From Roseomonas alba (GTDB taxonomy: Bacteria; Pseudomonadota; Alphaproteobacteria; Acetobacterales; Acetobacteraceae), in NCBI RefSeq assembly GCF_019430885.1, contig NZ_JAHYBZ010000013.1, forward strand, positions 42,281 through 106,280: DNA of 64,000 nucleotides, given 5' to 3'. The notes under the pieces are model-generated. The model was not told the DNA's origin. It saw nothing but the letters and a program-made list of their open reading frames with translations, and made no database searches. The position numbers and the translations under genes are program-made. The first letter of the stretch is position 1; each line of letters opens with the position of its first letter. Below, one piece after another: positions 24,670-33,241 of this stretch.

Positions 24670-26247
24670 TCACGTGCGGCGCACATTCCACGGATATGGC
24701 GCCGACCCTTGCAGGATCCCGGTGACGTCACGCCGGAATGCGGTCCGGATGACGAACTGGCCCAGGGGCAGGAAGGACACGTCCTCCAGCGCCAGATGCC
24801 CCAGATCCTGTGCCAGCGCCTTCTGACGATCGGGGTTTTCCTCGGTCACCCAGGCCTCGGCGAGTTCCTCGGCGCGATCGCTCTTCCACCAACCGAACCA
24901 GCCATTGGCCCCCTGCCCGCGCACGAGGAAGGAGAGTGCGGGATTCGACCAGGCCGACGCGCCGCCCGTGGTGTGCAGGATGGACCAGCCGCCCTTGTCC
25001 ACCGGTTCCCGGTTGGCGCGCCGCTGCACCACGGTTCCCCAATCGGATTCGGCGAGGTCGACATTCATCCCGATGCGCTTCAGCCGGTCCGCCGTCACCT
25101 GGCCGAGCGGTCCGATATCCGGGAAATCCGTCGGGTTGATGATGACGACCTTCTGGTTGGCATAGCCTGCTTCGCGCAGCGCGGCGCGCGCGCGGTCAAG
25201 GTCGCCGGGCATCATCGCTTCGCCCTCGTCACGGTAATACGGCGTGCCGTGCGGCCAGAGGCTGCGGCAGATCTGCCATTCCGAGCGATCGTCACCGCGT
25301 GAGGCGCGCATGTATTCCTCCTGCGCCACGGTCAGCCGCACGGCCTTGCGAAGGCGGGCGTCGTCGAAGGGCGCCTGCAGGCAGTTCATGCGCATCACGG
25401 CCAGGCGGCCGAGCGGATCTGTCACCTCCCGCCGGATGTCGCGCGACCGCGCGAGGAGCTGCTGCAGGTCGGGATGCGGGCGTTCCCACCAGTCGATCTC
25501 TCCGTTCTGCAGCGCGGCTGCGGCCGTCGCGGCATCCGGCAGGATGTGCCATTCGATGCGCGGGAAATGCGCGACCTTACCGCCGGAGGTCCAGATCGGC
25601 GGCTCGTTGCGCGGCACGTAGCCGTCGAACTTCTCGTAGGCCACCCTGCTGCCGGAATTGTAGTCGCCGGCGACGAAGCGATAGGGACCGGAGCCGATCA
25701 TCTCCGTCACCGCGCGTGCCGGATCCGTCTTCGCCAGATGCTCAGGCATGATGAAGGGCACGGAGGAATCCGGTTTGGCCAGCGCCTCGAGCATGATGGG
25801 GAATGGCCGCTTCAGGCGGATCGCGAAATTCCGGTCGTCCACCACGACCCATTCATCGACTTGCCGCGCGAGGAGCTGGCCGATCGGCTCGCGCGCGCAC
25901 CAGCGGGCGATCGAGGCCGTGCAATCGGCCGCGCGCACGGGATTGCCATCGTGGAAGCGCAGCCCTTCGCGCAGGCGGAAGCGCCACAGGCGGCCGTTGT
26001 CGGCAACCTCATGCCCCTCGACCATCTGTGGCTTCGGCTTCAGTCCGGCATCGACGCCGTAGAGCGTGTCGAAGACATAGAAGCCGTGATTGCCGGTAAC
26101 CGTCGCCGTGGTGAAAATCGGGTCGAGTACCGAAAGATTGGCCTGTGGCACGAAGCGCAGTGTGCCGGCGCGGGTGTTCTGCGCGACGGCAGGCGAAGCG
26201 AGCAGCCCCGCGGCACCGGCGGCGAACAGGGTACGACGTTGGATCAT
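24670..26247 (-). CDS. ABC transporter solute-binding protein, family 5 (peptide/opine type)
   Basis: Periplasmic binding protein of the DppA/OppA family, 525 residues. Residues 1-23 are a signal peptide (IQRRTLFAAGAAGLLASPAV, cleavage at VAQN). Typical features follow: LDPIFTTATVTGNHGFYVFD early, LREGLRFHDGNPVRAADC (the family's K-D-x-x-F-x-D-G-x-P-x-x-A pattern) near residue 97, and GSGPYRFV near 188. The ATG at 26247 has a very strong GGAGGAGGAGG upstream. No permease or ATPase genes of this transporter are in the window, so it is an orphan receptor or works with distant partners. It lies 192 bp downstream of the AtuA genes on the same strand, behind a hairpin. Ligand unknown. Confidence 0.92.
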   Translation of the reverse strand: MIQRRTLFAAGAAGLLASPAVAQNTRAGTLRFVPQANLSVLDPIFTTATVTGNHGFYVFDTLYGVDAGLKPKPQMVEGHEVADNGRLWRFRLREGLRFHDGNPVRAADCTASIARWCAREPIGQLLARQVDEWVVVDDRNFAIRLKRPFPIMLEALAKPDSSVPFIMPEHLAKTDPARAVTEMIGSGPYRFVAGDYNSGSRVAYEKFDGYVPRNEPPIWTSGGKVAHFPRIEWHILPDAATAAAALQNGEIDWWERPHPDLQQLLARSRDIRREVTDPLGRLAVMRMNCLQAPFDDARLRKAVRLTVAQEEYMRASRGDDRSEWQICRSLWPHGTPYYRDEGEAMMPGDLDRARAALREAGYANQKVVIINPTDFPDIGPLGQVTADRLKRIGMNVDLAESDWGTVVQRRANREPVDKGGWSILHTTGGASAWSNPALSFLVRGQGANGWFGWWKSDRAEELAEAWVTEENPDRQKALAQDLGHLALEDVSFLPLGQFVIRTAFRRDVTGILQGSAPYPWNVRRT

Positions 26248-26291
26248 GACCTCCTCCTCCGGCGTCGTGGCGCGCCGATCCAGCGCAGGCT

Positions 26292-26322
26292 AGAGCGGTT
26301 CCTTCAAGGGTGGAACCGCTCT
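26292..26322. terminator. 11-bp hairpin between AtuA unit and binding-protein gene
   Basis: AGAGCGGTTCC (26292-26302) and GGAACCGCTCT (26312-26322) are perfect reverse complements around a 9-nt loop. It stands between the end of the AtuA-type operon (26440) and the start of the family-5 binding-protein gene (26247). No T-run follows on the minus strand; it may be a terminator, an attenuating hairpin or a mobile palindrome. Confidence 0.5.
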
Positions 26323-26439
26323 CGTCCCTGTCCGGCGGCAGCTCTGCCCGAATGGGATCCGCGCCGGGACGGGCGGTCCGTTGCTGCCGGACGCAGGACC
26401 AGTGGCCACCGCAAGCTGCCTGGCGGAGGGGATCGGCGA

Positions 26440-26769
26440 TCAGCCCTTTGGCACTCGCACGGTCAATGACAGCAACCGGAAGGAATGGCTCTTCCCGTGT
26501 CCGTCCAGGTTCAGCGCGCCGTTCACCCCGCCTTCCAGCGCGTCATCGACGACGAAGTTGAAGGCGTGGATCAGGGGCAGGTCGTAGCGCTGGCAGCGCG
26601 TCGCGCCGCGATGGGCGAACAGCGCGAGCACGCGCTCCTCCGTTACCTGCTCGGCGAGCAGCGGCCACATCGCCGGGTCGTAGGGTATCAGGGACAGGTT
26701 GACGCGGTTGCCCTTGTCCCCCGCGCGGGAATGCGCGACCGCATGCAGCGGGACGTCGATCAGTTCCAT
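26440..26769 (-). CDS. AtuA C-terminal-domain-like protein
   Basis: A 109-residue protein that corresponds to the C-terminal domain of long AtuA (acyclic terpene utilisation) proteins. The opening VPLHAVAHSRAGDKGNRVNL is the diagnostic motif of that domain, and FAHRGATRCQRYDLP and LNLDGHGKSHSFRLLSL follow. In many bacteria it is fused to the large DUF1446 domain; here it is a separate gene. The ATG at 26769 lies inside the end of the upstream large-subunit gene (10-nt overlap), so both parts are probably made in equal amounts and assemble. Enzymatic activity is unknown. Confidence 0.82.
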   Translation of the reverse strand: MELIDVPLHAVAHSRAGDKGNRVNLSLIPYDPAMWPLLAEQVTEERVLALFAHRGATRCQRYDLPLIHAFNFVVDDALEGGVNGALNLDGHGKSHSFRLLSLTVRVPKG

Positions 26770-28139
26770 GCCCGGGCCTCCAGCACGCGGATCTCGGTCG
26801 GCACCATCTCGCGCGGGACGAGGAAGGATCGCGTCAGGATGCGCGGCGTCACCCGCCAGCGTGCGCCCGATGTTCCCGCCGTGCCGCAGCACAGCATGGC
26901 GAGCACTTCCCGCGCCGCCTGATCGGCATTATCGCGCGTGGTGGATTCGACGGCGAGGCGGATGCGAATGTCAGGAGGTTCCGGCCCGTCATAGCTGCGC
27001 CACAGCGCGCCTTCGTCGGAATCATGCACTGAGGCAACCCCGATCAGATCGGCCCGCGCGCGGCGCGCCAGGCCGCGCTGCTCCACCCGTTCCAGCAGCA
27101 CATCCGCCGTGGCGCGCGCGCGGGCCAACGCATTCGGGCCGGCCACCGACACTTCGCCCTCGCCGAGCCAGGAGCCCTCATAGCAGGCTGTCACCTTCAG
27201 CCGCTCGGGCCGCGCATGGCCACGCACGCCGTGCAGCGCCACGCGATCCTTGCCGGATTGCTCCAGCGTCACGCCGGTGATGTCCATGACCACGTCCGGC
27301 GTCAGATAGGCCGCGGGGTCGTGCAACTCATACAGGAGCTGTTCCTTCACGCTGCGCAGATCGACTAGCCCGCCGGTGTCCCGGGGTTTGGTGATGACCA
27401 TGGCGCCATCGCGCGACACCTCGGCGATCGGAAAGCCGATATTCGCGGGATCAGGAATGTCCTTGAAGCCGGGGTCCCAGAAGACGCCCCCCGTCACCTG
27501 CGACCCGCATTCCAGCAGATGTCCGCAAGCCGCACCCAGCGCGAGCGCCTGCCAATCATCCTCCGCCCAGCCGAAATGATGCATCAGCGGCGCGATGGCG
27601 AGCGAGGGGTCGGAGGTCCGTCCAGCGACGACCACCTGCGCGCCCTGCGCCAGCGCCTCGGCGAGCGGCGCCGCGCCGATATAGGCATTCGCCGAGACCA
27701 TCCGCCAGGACGACATGTCGAGGCCGGCATCGGCCTCATGCACTGGCAGCGCATCGAGATCGACGGTGCCCGAGACATCATCCCCGGTAACCACGCCGAT
27801 GCGCAGATCAGCCATGCCGAGCCGCCGCGCCAGCCGCGCGACGCAGCGCGCCGCGGCCACCGGATTGGCCGCGCCGAAATTGCCTAGGATCGGAATGCCG
27901 GCCTTCGCGCAATCGGCGAGGATCGGCTCCAGCAGGCGTTCGAGCATCGGCTCGTACCCCGCTTCGGGGTCGCGTCGCTTCTCGATCTGCGCCAGCGCGA
28001 TGGTGCGCTCGGCGAGGCATTCGAAGAACAGCGCAGCCGGGCGGCCACTGCGCACCAGCGCGCGCACCACCGGCGGCGCGGCATCGATGCGGTCGCCGGA
28101 AAACCCCGACGCATTGCCGACGAGGAAAAGGTCGCTCAT
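26760..28139 (-). CDS. AtuA-family protein (DUF1446), large part
   Basis: AtuA / DUF1446 family protein, 459 residues, named for the atu cluster that degrades citronellol-type terpenes in Pseudomonas, though the reaction of AtuA is not established. Visible family features are GNASGFSGDRIDA near the start, GNFGAANPVAAA at about 85-97, ANAYIGAAPLAEAL and VVVAGRTSDPSLAIAPLMHHFGW in the middle, and GSQVTGGVFWDP. The ATG at 28139 overlaps the stop of the upstream Na/Pi symporter gene by 4 nt (ATGA). Nothing else of a terpene pathway (AtuB-H) is seen, so the substrate here is open. Confidence 0.87.
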   Translation of the reverse strand: MSDLFLVGNASGFSGDRIDAAPPVVRALVRSGRPAALFFECLAERTIALAQIEKRRDPEAGYEPMLERLLEPILADCAKAGIPILGNFGAANPVAAARCVARLARRLGMADLRIGVVTGDDVSGTVDLDALPVHEADAGLDMSSWRMVSANAYIGAAPLAEALAQGAQVVVAGRTSDPSLAIAPLMHHFGWAEDDWQALALGAACGHLLECGSQVTGGVFWDPGFKDIPDPANIGFPIAEVSRDGAMVITKPRDTGGLVDLRSVKEQLLYELHDPAAYLTPDVVMDITGVTLEQSGKDRVALHGVRGHARPERLKVTACYEGSWLGEGEVSVAGPNALARARATADVLLERVEQRGLARRARADLIGVASVHDSDEGALWRSYDGPEPPDIRIRLAVESTTRDNADQAAREVLAMLCCGTAGTSGARWRVTPRILTRSFLVPREMVPTEIRVLEARAWN

Positions 28140-29797
28140 GTCGGGTTCAGGCCCTCCTCGGCCTCGGTCAATCGGCTGGGCCGCAGGGCGCCGATGCGTT
28201 CCAGCAGCGGATAGGCGGTCGCTGCCAGATGACCGCCGACACGCTTGAGGTCGCGCACCACCTCCAGCACCACGCCGCGGGACGCGATGGCGGCGGGTTC
28301 GGTGGCCAGGGAGAAACTGCGCGCCGCTTCGGCCTCCTCCTCCCGCATGCGTTCCTTTTCCTCCATCAGGCGGCGCGCGGCGGAGACGTCTTCCCGCATG
28401 AAGGCGGCGACGGCGAGCTGGAGCTGCTCGAGCCCCCGCGCATGCAGGGCCTGGATGGAATCCATCATCGCGCGATCGAGCGGCACGCCCTCCTTCGCCC
28501 ATTTCGCCGCGACGCGGGCGAGGCTGCGGTCCAGCACGTCGCCCGCGCTCTCCAGGTTCAGCACGAAGGCACGGATCTCGGCGATGCGGCGCTGCTCCTC
28601 ATCGCCCAGGTTCTCCACCGGCAAGCCGGCGAGATAGACCTGCACCGCGCGGTTCAGCCGGTCCACCACCTCGTTCAGCCGCGCGATGCGCTTCGCCAGG
28701 TCGCGATCCTCAGTGCGGAAGCCGGTGGCGATGGTGCGCAGCATCTCCTCCAGCGCGTCGGCCTGGCGCAGCGCCTCGCGCTCGGCATTGGCGAGCGCGA
28801 CCGGCGGGGATTGCAGCCCGGCCTCGTCCAGATAGCGCGGCGCTGCCGGATCGCCGGTCGTGCCGGCTTCGGGCAGCAGCCGTTCCAGAAGGCGTGCCGT
28901 CATCGGCAGCAGGGGCAGCGAGACGATCGCCAGCGCCAGGTTGAAGGCGAGATGCGCATTCGCCACCAGCCGCGCCGGCGCCGGATCGAGCCAGATCATC
29001 GCCTGCGTCACCCAGGGCAACGCCGCCAGCACCAGCACCGCGCCCAGGATGCGGTTGGCGAGGTTGCCGAGCGGCACGCGCATCCGCGCCCATTCGCTGC
29101 GGTCCCCTTCCAGCACCGGGTTCAGCGCGGTGCCGAGATTGGCCCCCACCACCATCACGATCGCCGCGTCCGGCCCGATCACGCCCACCGCATGCAGCGA
29201 GGCGATGAAGAGCACGGCCGCGACCGAGGCATGCATCGCCCAGGCAAGCGCCGCCGCGATCAGCAGGTTGGGCAGCGGCAGCGCCCCCACGGCGGCGAGG
29301 ACCGTGCGCAGCGTCGGCGAATGCTCCACCGGCGCCATGACCACCGCCATCATGTGGAGCGCCAGCAACATCAGCCCGAGCCCGATCGCCGAACGGCCCA
29401 GGTCGCGACGGCGGCTCACCTCCGCACGGCGGAAGGCGACGACGCCGACCAGGATCAGCGCCGGCGCCACCGCCGAGACATCGAAGGACATCACCTGCAC
29501 GATCAGCGCCGTGCCGACATTGGCCCCGAGCATCGCCGCGAGCCCCGGCACCAGCGCCACGGCACCACCCGCGCAGAAGGACGCGATCATGAAGGCGGTC
29601 GCGGTGCTGCTCTGCAGGATTGCGGTCACGGCAAGCCCGGCGGCGAAGCCGCGGCGCCGGTTCGCGAGGCCAACGCCGAGACGCTGCCGCAGCCGGCTGC
29701 CATAGGCCCGCATCACGCCGCTCTGTACCATGTGGAGGCCCCACAGCAGCAGCGCCGCGTAGCCCGCGAGTTCCAGGATCAGCCAGGCTTCGGCCAT
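28136..29797 (-). CDS. Na+/phosphate symporter family protein (NptA/YjbB-like)
   Basis: Inner-membrane symporter of the PNaS family, 553 residues. The N-terminal half has eight or more hydrophobic segments and the duplicated family signatures: AILQSSTATAFMIASF (QSST motif) near 60 and the matching GANLGTALNPVLEGD near 220. An earlier GANVGTALIVQVMSF is the first copy of the GAN-x-GT element. The C-terminal 200 residues are a hydrophilic PhoU-like helical domain, as in bacterial YjbB proteins. It probably exports or imports phosphate with Na+. It lies between glpK (18 nt upstream) and the AtuA gene (4-nt overlap). Confidence 0.9.
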   Translation of the reverse strand: MAEAWLILELAGYAALLLWGLHMVQSGVMRAYGSRLRQRLGVGLANRRRGFAAGLAVTAILQSSTATAFMIASFCAGGAVALVPGLAAMLGANVGTALIVQVMSFDVSAVAPALILVGVVAFRRAEVSRRRDLGRSAIGLGLMLLALHMMAVVMAPVEHSPTLRTVLAAVGALPLPNLLIAAALAWAMHASVAAVLFIASLHAVGVIGPDAAIVMVVGANLGTALNPVLEGDRSEWARMRVPLGNLANRILGAVLVLAALPWVTQAMIWLDPAPARLVANAHLAFNLALAIVSLPLLPMTARLLERLLPEAGTTGDPAAPRYLDEAGLQSPPVALANAEREALRQADALEEMLRTIATGFRTEDRDLAKRIARLNEVVDRLNRAVQVYLAGLPVENLGDEEQRRIAEIRAFVLNLESAGDVLDRSLARVAAKWAKEGVPLDRAMMDSIQALHARGLEQLQLAVAAFMREDVSAARRLMEEKERMREEEAEAARSFSLATEPAAIASRGVVLEVVRDLKRVGGHLAATAYPLLERIGALRPSRLTEAEEGLNPT

Positions 29798-29815
29798 TCC
29801 GTCGGCATACTCCCT

Positions 29816-31309
29816 TCAGTGCGTCAGCGTCCGGCGCACGGCATCCTGCCAGACGGCGTGGCGGCGCGACGCCTCCGCCCGAGCCATGGCCGGGACGAAG
29901 CGGCGTTCCAGCCGCCAATGCGTAGCACCCGAATCCCCCGGCGCCGGACACAGACCCGCCTGCAACCCGGCGAGATAGGCGGCGCCGAGCGCCGTGGTCT
30001 CCCGCACCTCCGGCCGATCCACCGGCGCGCCAAGCAGGTCGGCGAGGAACTGCATCGTCCAGTCGGACGCCACCATACCGCCATCGACGCGCAGCACCAT
30101 CTCCCGCGCCGCGGGCCAATCGGCGTGCATGGCATCGATCAGGTCGCGGGTCTGGAAGGCGACGGATTCCAGCGCGGCTCGGCACAGTTCGGCGCGCCCC
30201 GACCCGCGCGTCAGGCCGAAGATGGCCGCCCGCGCCTCCGGATCCCAATGCGGCGCGCCGAGGCCGGTGAAGGCCGGCACCAGCACCACCTGCTGCGCCG
30301 GATCGGCCTGGGCGGCGAGCGTGCCGGCCTCGGCCGCCTGCGCGATGATGCCGAGCCCATCCCGCAGCCACTGCACCGCGGCGCCGGCGACGAAGATCGC
30401 GCCCTCCAGCGCATAGTGCCGCTGCCCTTCAAGCTGATAGGCGATGGTCGTCAGCAGCCGGTTGCGGGAGGCTACGAGCTCCGCCCCCGTGTTCAGCAGC
30501 GCGAAGCAGCCGGTGCCATAGGTGGACTTCACCATGCCCGGCTGGAAGCAGCCCTGCCCGACCGTCGCGGCCTGCTGGTCGCCGGCAACGCCACGGATGG
30601 GCACGGCGCCACCGAGCAGCCCGGCATCGGTGGTGCCGAATTCCGTGGCGCAATCCAGCACCTGCGGCAGCACCGCGCGCGGAATGCGGAACAGGCGCAG
30701 CAACTCGTCGTCCCAGGCGCCGCGCCGGATATCGAACAGCATGGTGCGCGCGGCATTGGTCGCATCCGTCGCATGCACGCGACCGCCCGTCAGGCGCCAG
30801 ATCAGGAACGCATCCACCGTACCGAAGGCGAGCGCCCCGCGTTCCGCCGCCGCCCGCGCGCCCGGCACGTTGTCGAGCATCCAGGCGAGCTTGGTCGCCG
30901 AGAAATAAGGATCGGCGAGCAGGCCCGAGCGTTCGGTCAGCAGCGGCTCGACGCCCTCGGCGCGCAGCGTCGCGCAATACTCGGCGGTGCGGCGGTCCTG
31001 CCAGACGATGGCGCGGTGCAGGCAGCGGCCGGTGGCGCGGTCCCACAACAGCGTCGTCTCGCGCTGATTCGTGATGCCGATGCCGCCCACCCGCCGCGCA
31101 TCCCCGCCTGCCGCGGCCAGCGCGTCGCGCAGCGTGGCGAGGCTGCTGCGCCAGATGTCCTCCGGCTCATGCTCCACCCAGCCGGGTGCAGGAAAATGCT
31201 GCGGCAGTTCCTGCTGCGCGGTCGCGAGCGGGCGCAGCGCCGGGTCGAAGGCGATGGTCCGCGTGCTGGTCGTGCCTTGGTCCAAGGCAAGCAGAAGATC
31301 GGCGGTCAT
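29816..31309 (-). CDS. glpK: glycerol kinase
   Basis: FGGY-family carbohydrate kinase, 497 residues, that phosphorylates glycerol to sn-glycerol 3-phosphate with ATP. LLALDQGTTSTRTIAFD at residues 5-21 is the phosphate-binding loop and GITNQRETTLLWDRATG at about 77-93 carries the glycerol-binding Arg-Glu pair. Then come IVWQDRRTA, GTVDAFLIWRLTGG, the substrate-loop GVAGDQQAATVGQGCF, STYGTGCF and the C-terminal FGGY signature LRVDGGMVASDWTMQFLADL. ATG 31309 fits the normal N-terminus; an upstream start at 31330 adds seven charged residues. It heads a same-strand run with the Na/Pi symporter and AtuA pair; glpF and glpD are absent. Confidence 0.95.
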   Translation of the reverse strand: MTADLLLALDQGTTSTRTIAFDPALRPLATAQQELPQHFPAPGWVEHEPEDIWRSSLATLRDALAAAGGDARRVGGIGITNQRETTLLWDRATGRCLHRAIVWQDRRTAEYCATLRAEGVEPLLTERSGLLADPYFSATKLAWMLDNVPGARAAAERGALAFGTVDAFLIWRLTGGRVHATDATNAARTMLFDIRRGAWDDELLRLFRIPRAVLPQVLDCATEFGTTDAGLLGGAVPIRGVAGDQQAATVGQGCFQPGMVKSTYGTGCFALLNTGAELVASRNRLLTTIAYQLEGQRHYALEGAIFVAGAAVQWLRDGLGIIAQAAEAGTLAAQADPAQQVVLVPAFTGLGAPHWDPEARAAIFGLTRGSGRAELCRAALESVAFQTRDLIDAMHADWPAAREMVLRVDGGMVASDWTMQFLADLLGAPVDRPEVRETTALGAAYLAGLQAGLCPAPGDSGATHWRLERRFVPAMARAEASRRHAVWQDAVRRTLTH

Positions 31310-31362
31310 GCGGTGGCGTTCTCTCTCCATCCCCAGGATAGTCGCGATCAGGAGGATCAGTC

Positions 31363-32055
31363 ATGCCCATCACGCTTTACGATCTGGCCGGAGCCGACCC
31401 GGCCCGGCGCTTCAGCCCGTATTGCTGGCGAGCGCGCCTGGCGCTGGCGCAGAAGGGGTTGGATGTCGAGACGATCCCGTGGCGCTTCACCGAGCGCAGC
31501 GCGATCGGCGTGCTGGGCTCGGAAAAGGTGCCCGTCATCGTCGATGGTGATCACGTGCAGAACGAATCCTGGCAGATCGCCGAGTATCTCGAAGCGACCT
31601 ACCCCGACCGGCCCAGCCTGTTCGGTGGCGCCGGCGGCCACGCCCTGGCACGCTTCCTGACCGGCTGGGCGGATGCCGTGGTGCTGGCGGGCATCGCCGG
31701 GCTGATCGTCTCCGACATCCCGGCCATTCTGGCACCGGACGACGCTGCCTATTTCGTCGAGAGCCGGGAGAAGCGCTACCGGAAGACGCTCGCCGAAGTG
31801 ACGGCAGGGCGCGAGACACGCGTCACGGCCTTCCGCGAGGCCCTGCTGCCGTTGCGGTTGGCCCTACGCCAGGGGCCATTCCTCCATGGTGAGGCGCCTG
31901 GCTATGGTGACGCCATCGTCTTCGGCGGCTTCCAATGGGCGCGATGCTGCAGCCCTTTTCCGATCCTGGAAGCCTCCGATCCCGTGCATGCCTGGCGCGA
32001 GCGGATGCTCGATGCTTATGACGGGCTTGGGCGGTCAGCGCCGGGCTTCGCGTGA
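31363..32055 (+). CDS. glutathione S-transferase family protein
   Basis: Thioredoxin-fold plus all-helical GST-like protein, 230 residues, cytoplasmic. The N-terminal domain MPITLYDLAG then FSPYCWRARLALAQKGLDVE fits GSTs with a Ser/Cys active-site region (S18, C21). VPVIVDGDHVQNESWQIAEY at about 56-75 carries the cis-Pro and the glutathione gamma-glutamyl-binding Glu-Ser pair. Closest by pattern to bacterial beta-etherase or maleylacetoacetate-isomerase-like GSTs, but substrate is not deducible. It is divergent from glpK with a 53-bp gap and convergent with the Fbp-like ATPase gene. Confidence 0.88.
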   Translation: MPITLYDLAGADPARRFSPYCWRARLALAQKGLDVETIPWRFTERSAIGVLGSEKVPVIVDGDHVQNESWQIAEYLEATYPDRPSLFGGAGGHALARFLTGWADAVVLAGIAGLIVSDIPAILAPDDAAYFVESREKRYRKTLAEVTAGRETRVTAFREALLPLRLALRQGPFLHGEAPGYGDAIVFGGFQWARCCSPFPILEASDPVHAWRERMLDAYDGLGRSAPGFA

Positions 32056-32106
32056 CGTGGATCGAAGATGGGCCTTGCCCCTCCCGAATTCTCCCACGCC
32101 CGCGGA

Positions 32107-32128
32107 CGAGGGGCGGTTGCAGCCCTCG
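32107..32128. terminator. hairpin between convergent genes
   Basis: CGAGGGGC (32107-32114) can pair with GCCCTCG (32122-32128) with one bulge. It sits in the 135-bp gap between the convergent GST and ABC ATPase genes and looks like a worn copy of the GC-rich hairpins found elsewhere in the window. Probable bidirectional terminator. Confidence 0.4.
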
Positions 32129-32190
32129 ACCTGGCAGGGAAGGCCTCGATAGCGATAGGCGCGTTGGGCCCCAAGGCGCTCGGTCGGCCG

Positions 32191-33240
32191 CTATTGCACC
32201 ACCGCCACCTGCCGCGGATCGATCGCGAGCCAGACACGCCGGCCGACCTCGTGCGCCTCAAGCGGGGCCGCGGCGGCGCGCAGGCGCAACGCCGACCCGT
32301 GCGGTTGCACAACATAGTCCCAGGATTCGCCGAGATAGGTGCGCTCCGCGATGCTGGCTTCGATGACCGGCCCGGCGAGCGGCGGCTGTGCCTCATGGAT
32401 CGTCATCGCCTGCGGACGCAGCGAGACGAGCACCGGGCCATCCGGCTGTGTGCTGGGACCCAGCGCGATCCCGTCGACGCGTAGCATGCCGGAGGTGACC
32501 TGCGCCTCCAGCAGGTTGGTCCGGCCGACGAAGCCGGCGACGAAGCGCGTCCGCGGCCGTGTGTAGAGCAGATGGGGAGCATCCACCTGTTCGATCCGCC
32601 CGGCATTCATCACGGCGATGCGGTCGGACGTCGCCATGGCTTCCGCCTGGTCATGGGTGACATAGACGGTGGTGATGCGGAACTCGTCATGCAGGCGGCG
32701 GATCTCGAAGCGCATCTCCTCACGGAGGTTGGCGTCGAGGTTGGAGAGCGGTTCGTCCAGCAGCAGCACGGCGGGCTTCACGACGATCGCACGGGCCAGC
32801 GCGACGCGCTGCTGCTGGCCGCCGGACAGTTCAGCCGGGTAGCGATGGGCGAGATGGCTCAGCTGCACCACTTCCAGGATCTCGCCGACACGGCGGCGGG
32901 TCTCCTCGCGCGTCAGCTTGCGTAGCTTCAGGCCGAAGGCGACGTTCTCCTCCACTGTCATGTTCGGCCAGATGGCATAGGACTGGAAGATCATGGACAT
33001 GCCGCGCCGTTCCGGCGGCACCACCGCACCCGGCGCCGACAGCACCGTGCCGTCGACCGCGATGCTGCCGCCGGTCGGATCGACGAAGCCCGCGATCATA
33101 CGCAGCGTGGTCGTCTTGCCGCAGCCTGACGGGCCGAGCAGGGAGACGAACTCGCCCTCCTCCAGCGTCAGGTCGACGCTGTCGACAACGGTCAGCCTGC
33201 CATAGGCCTTGGTGAGGCCCGAAAGCGTCAGTCGCGGCAC
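32191..33240 (-). CDS. ABC transporter ATP-binding protein (Fbp/Pot type)
   Basis: Cytoplasmic ATPase subunit of 349 residues for the transporter encoded with the next two upstream genes. Walker A GPSGCGKTT (36-44), signature LSGGQQQR (about 137-144), Walker B VLLLDEPLSNLD (about 156-167) and the H-loop VTHDQ are intact. A C-terminal TOBE domain (about 240-349) is of the type in ferric-iron, spermidine and phosphonate importers. The start is a GTG at 33240, one base after the permease stop (TAG). All key residues are present, so it should be functional. Confidence 0.93.
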   Translation of the reverse strand: MPRLTLSGLTKAYGRLTVVDSVDLTLEEGEFVSLLGPSGCGKTTTLRMIAGFVDPTGGSIAVDGTVLSAPGAVVPPERRGMSMIFQSYAIWPNMTVEENVAFGLKLRKLTREETRRRVGEILEVVQLSHLAHRYPAELSGGQQQRVALARAIVVKPAVLLLDEPLSNLDANLREEMRFEIRRLHDEFRITTVYVTHDQAEAMATSDRIAVMNAGRIEQVDAPHLLYTRPRTRFVAGFVGRTNLLEAQVTSGMLRVDGIALGPSTQPDGPVLVSLRPQAMTIHEAQPPLAGPVIEASIAERTYLGESWDYVVQPHGSALRLRAAAAPLEAHEVGRRVWLAIDPRQVAVVQ

Positions 33241-33241
33241 G

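Noticed and set aside
28229..31660. Open frame of more than 1100 codons on the plus strand
   Set aside because: Antisense to the Na/Pi symporter and glpK, with Arg/His/Gln-rich composition and no recognisable motif.
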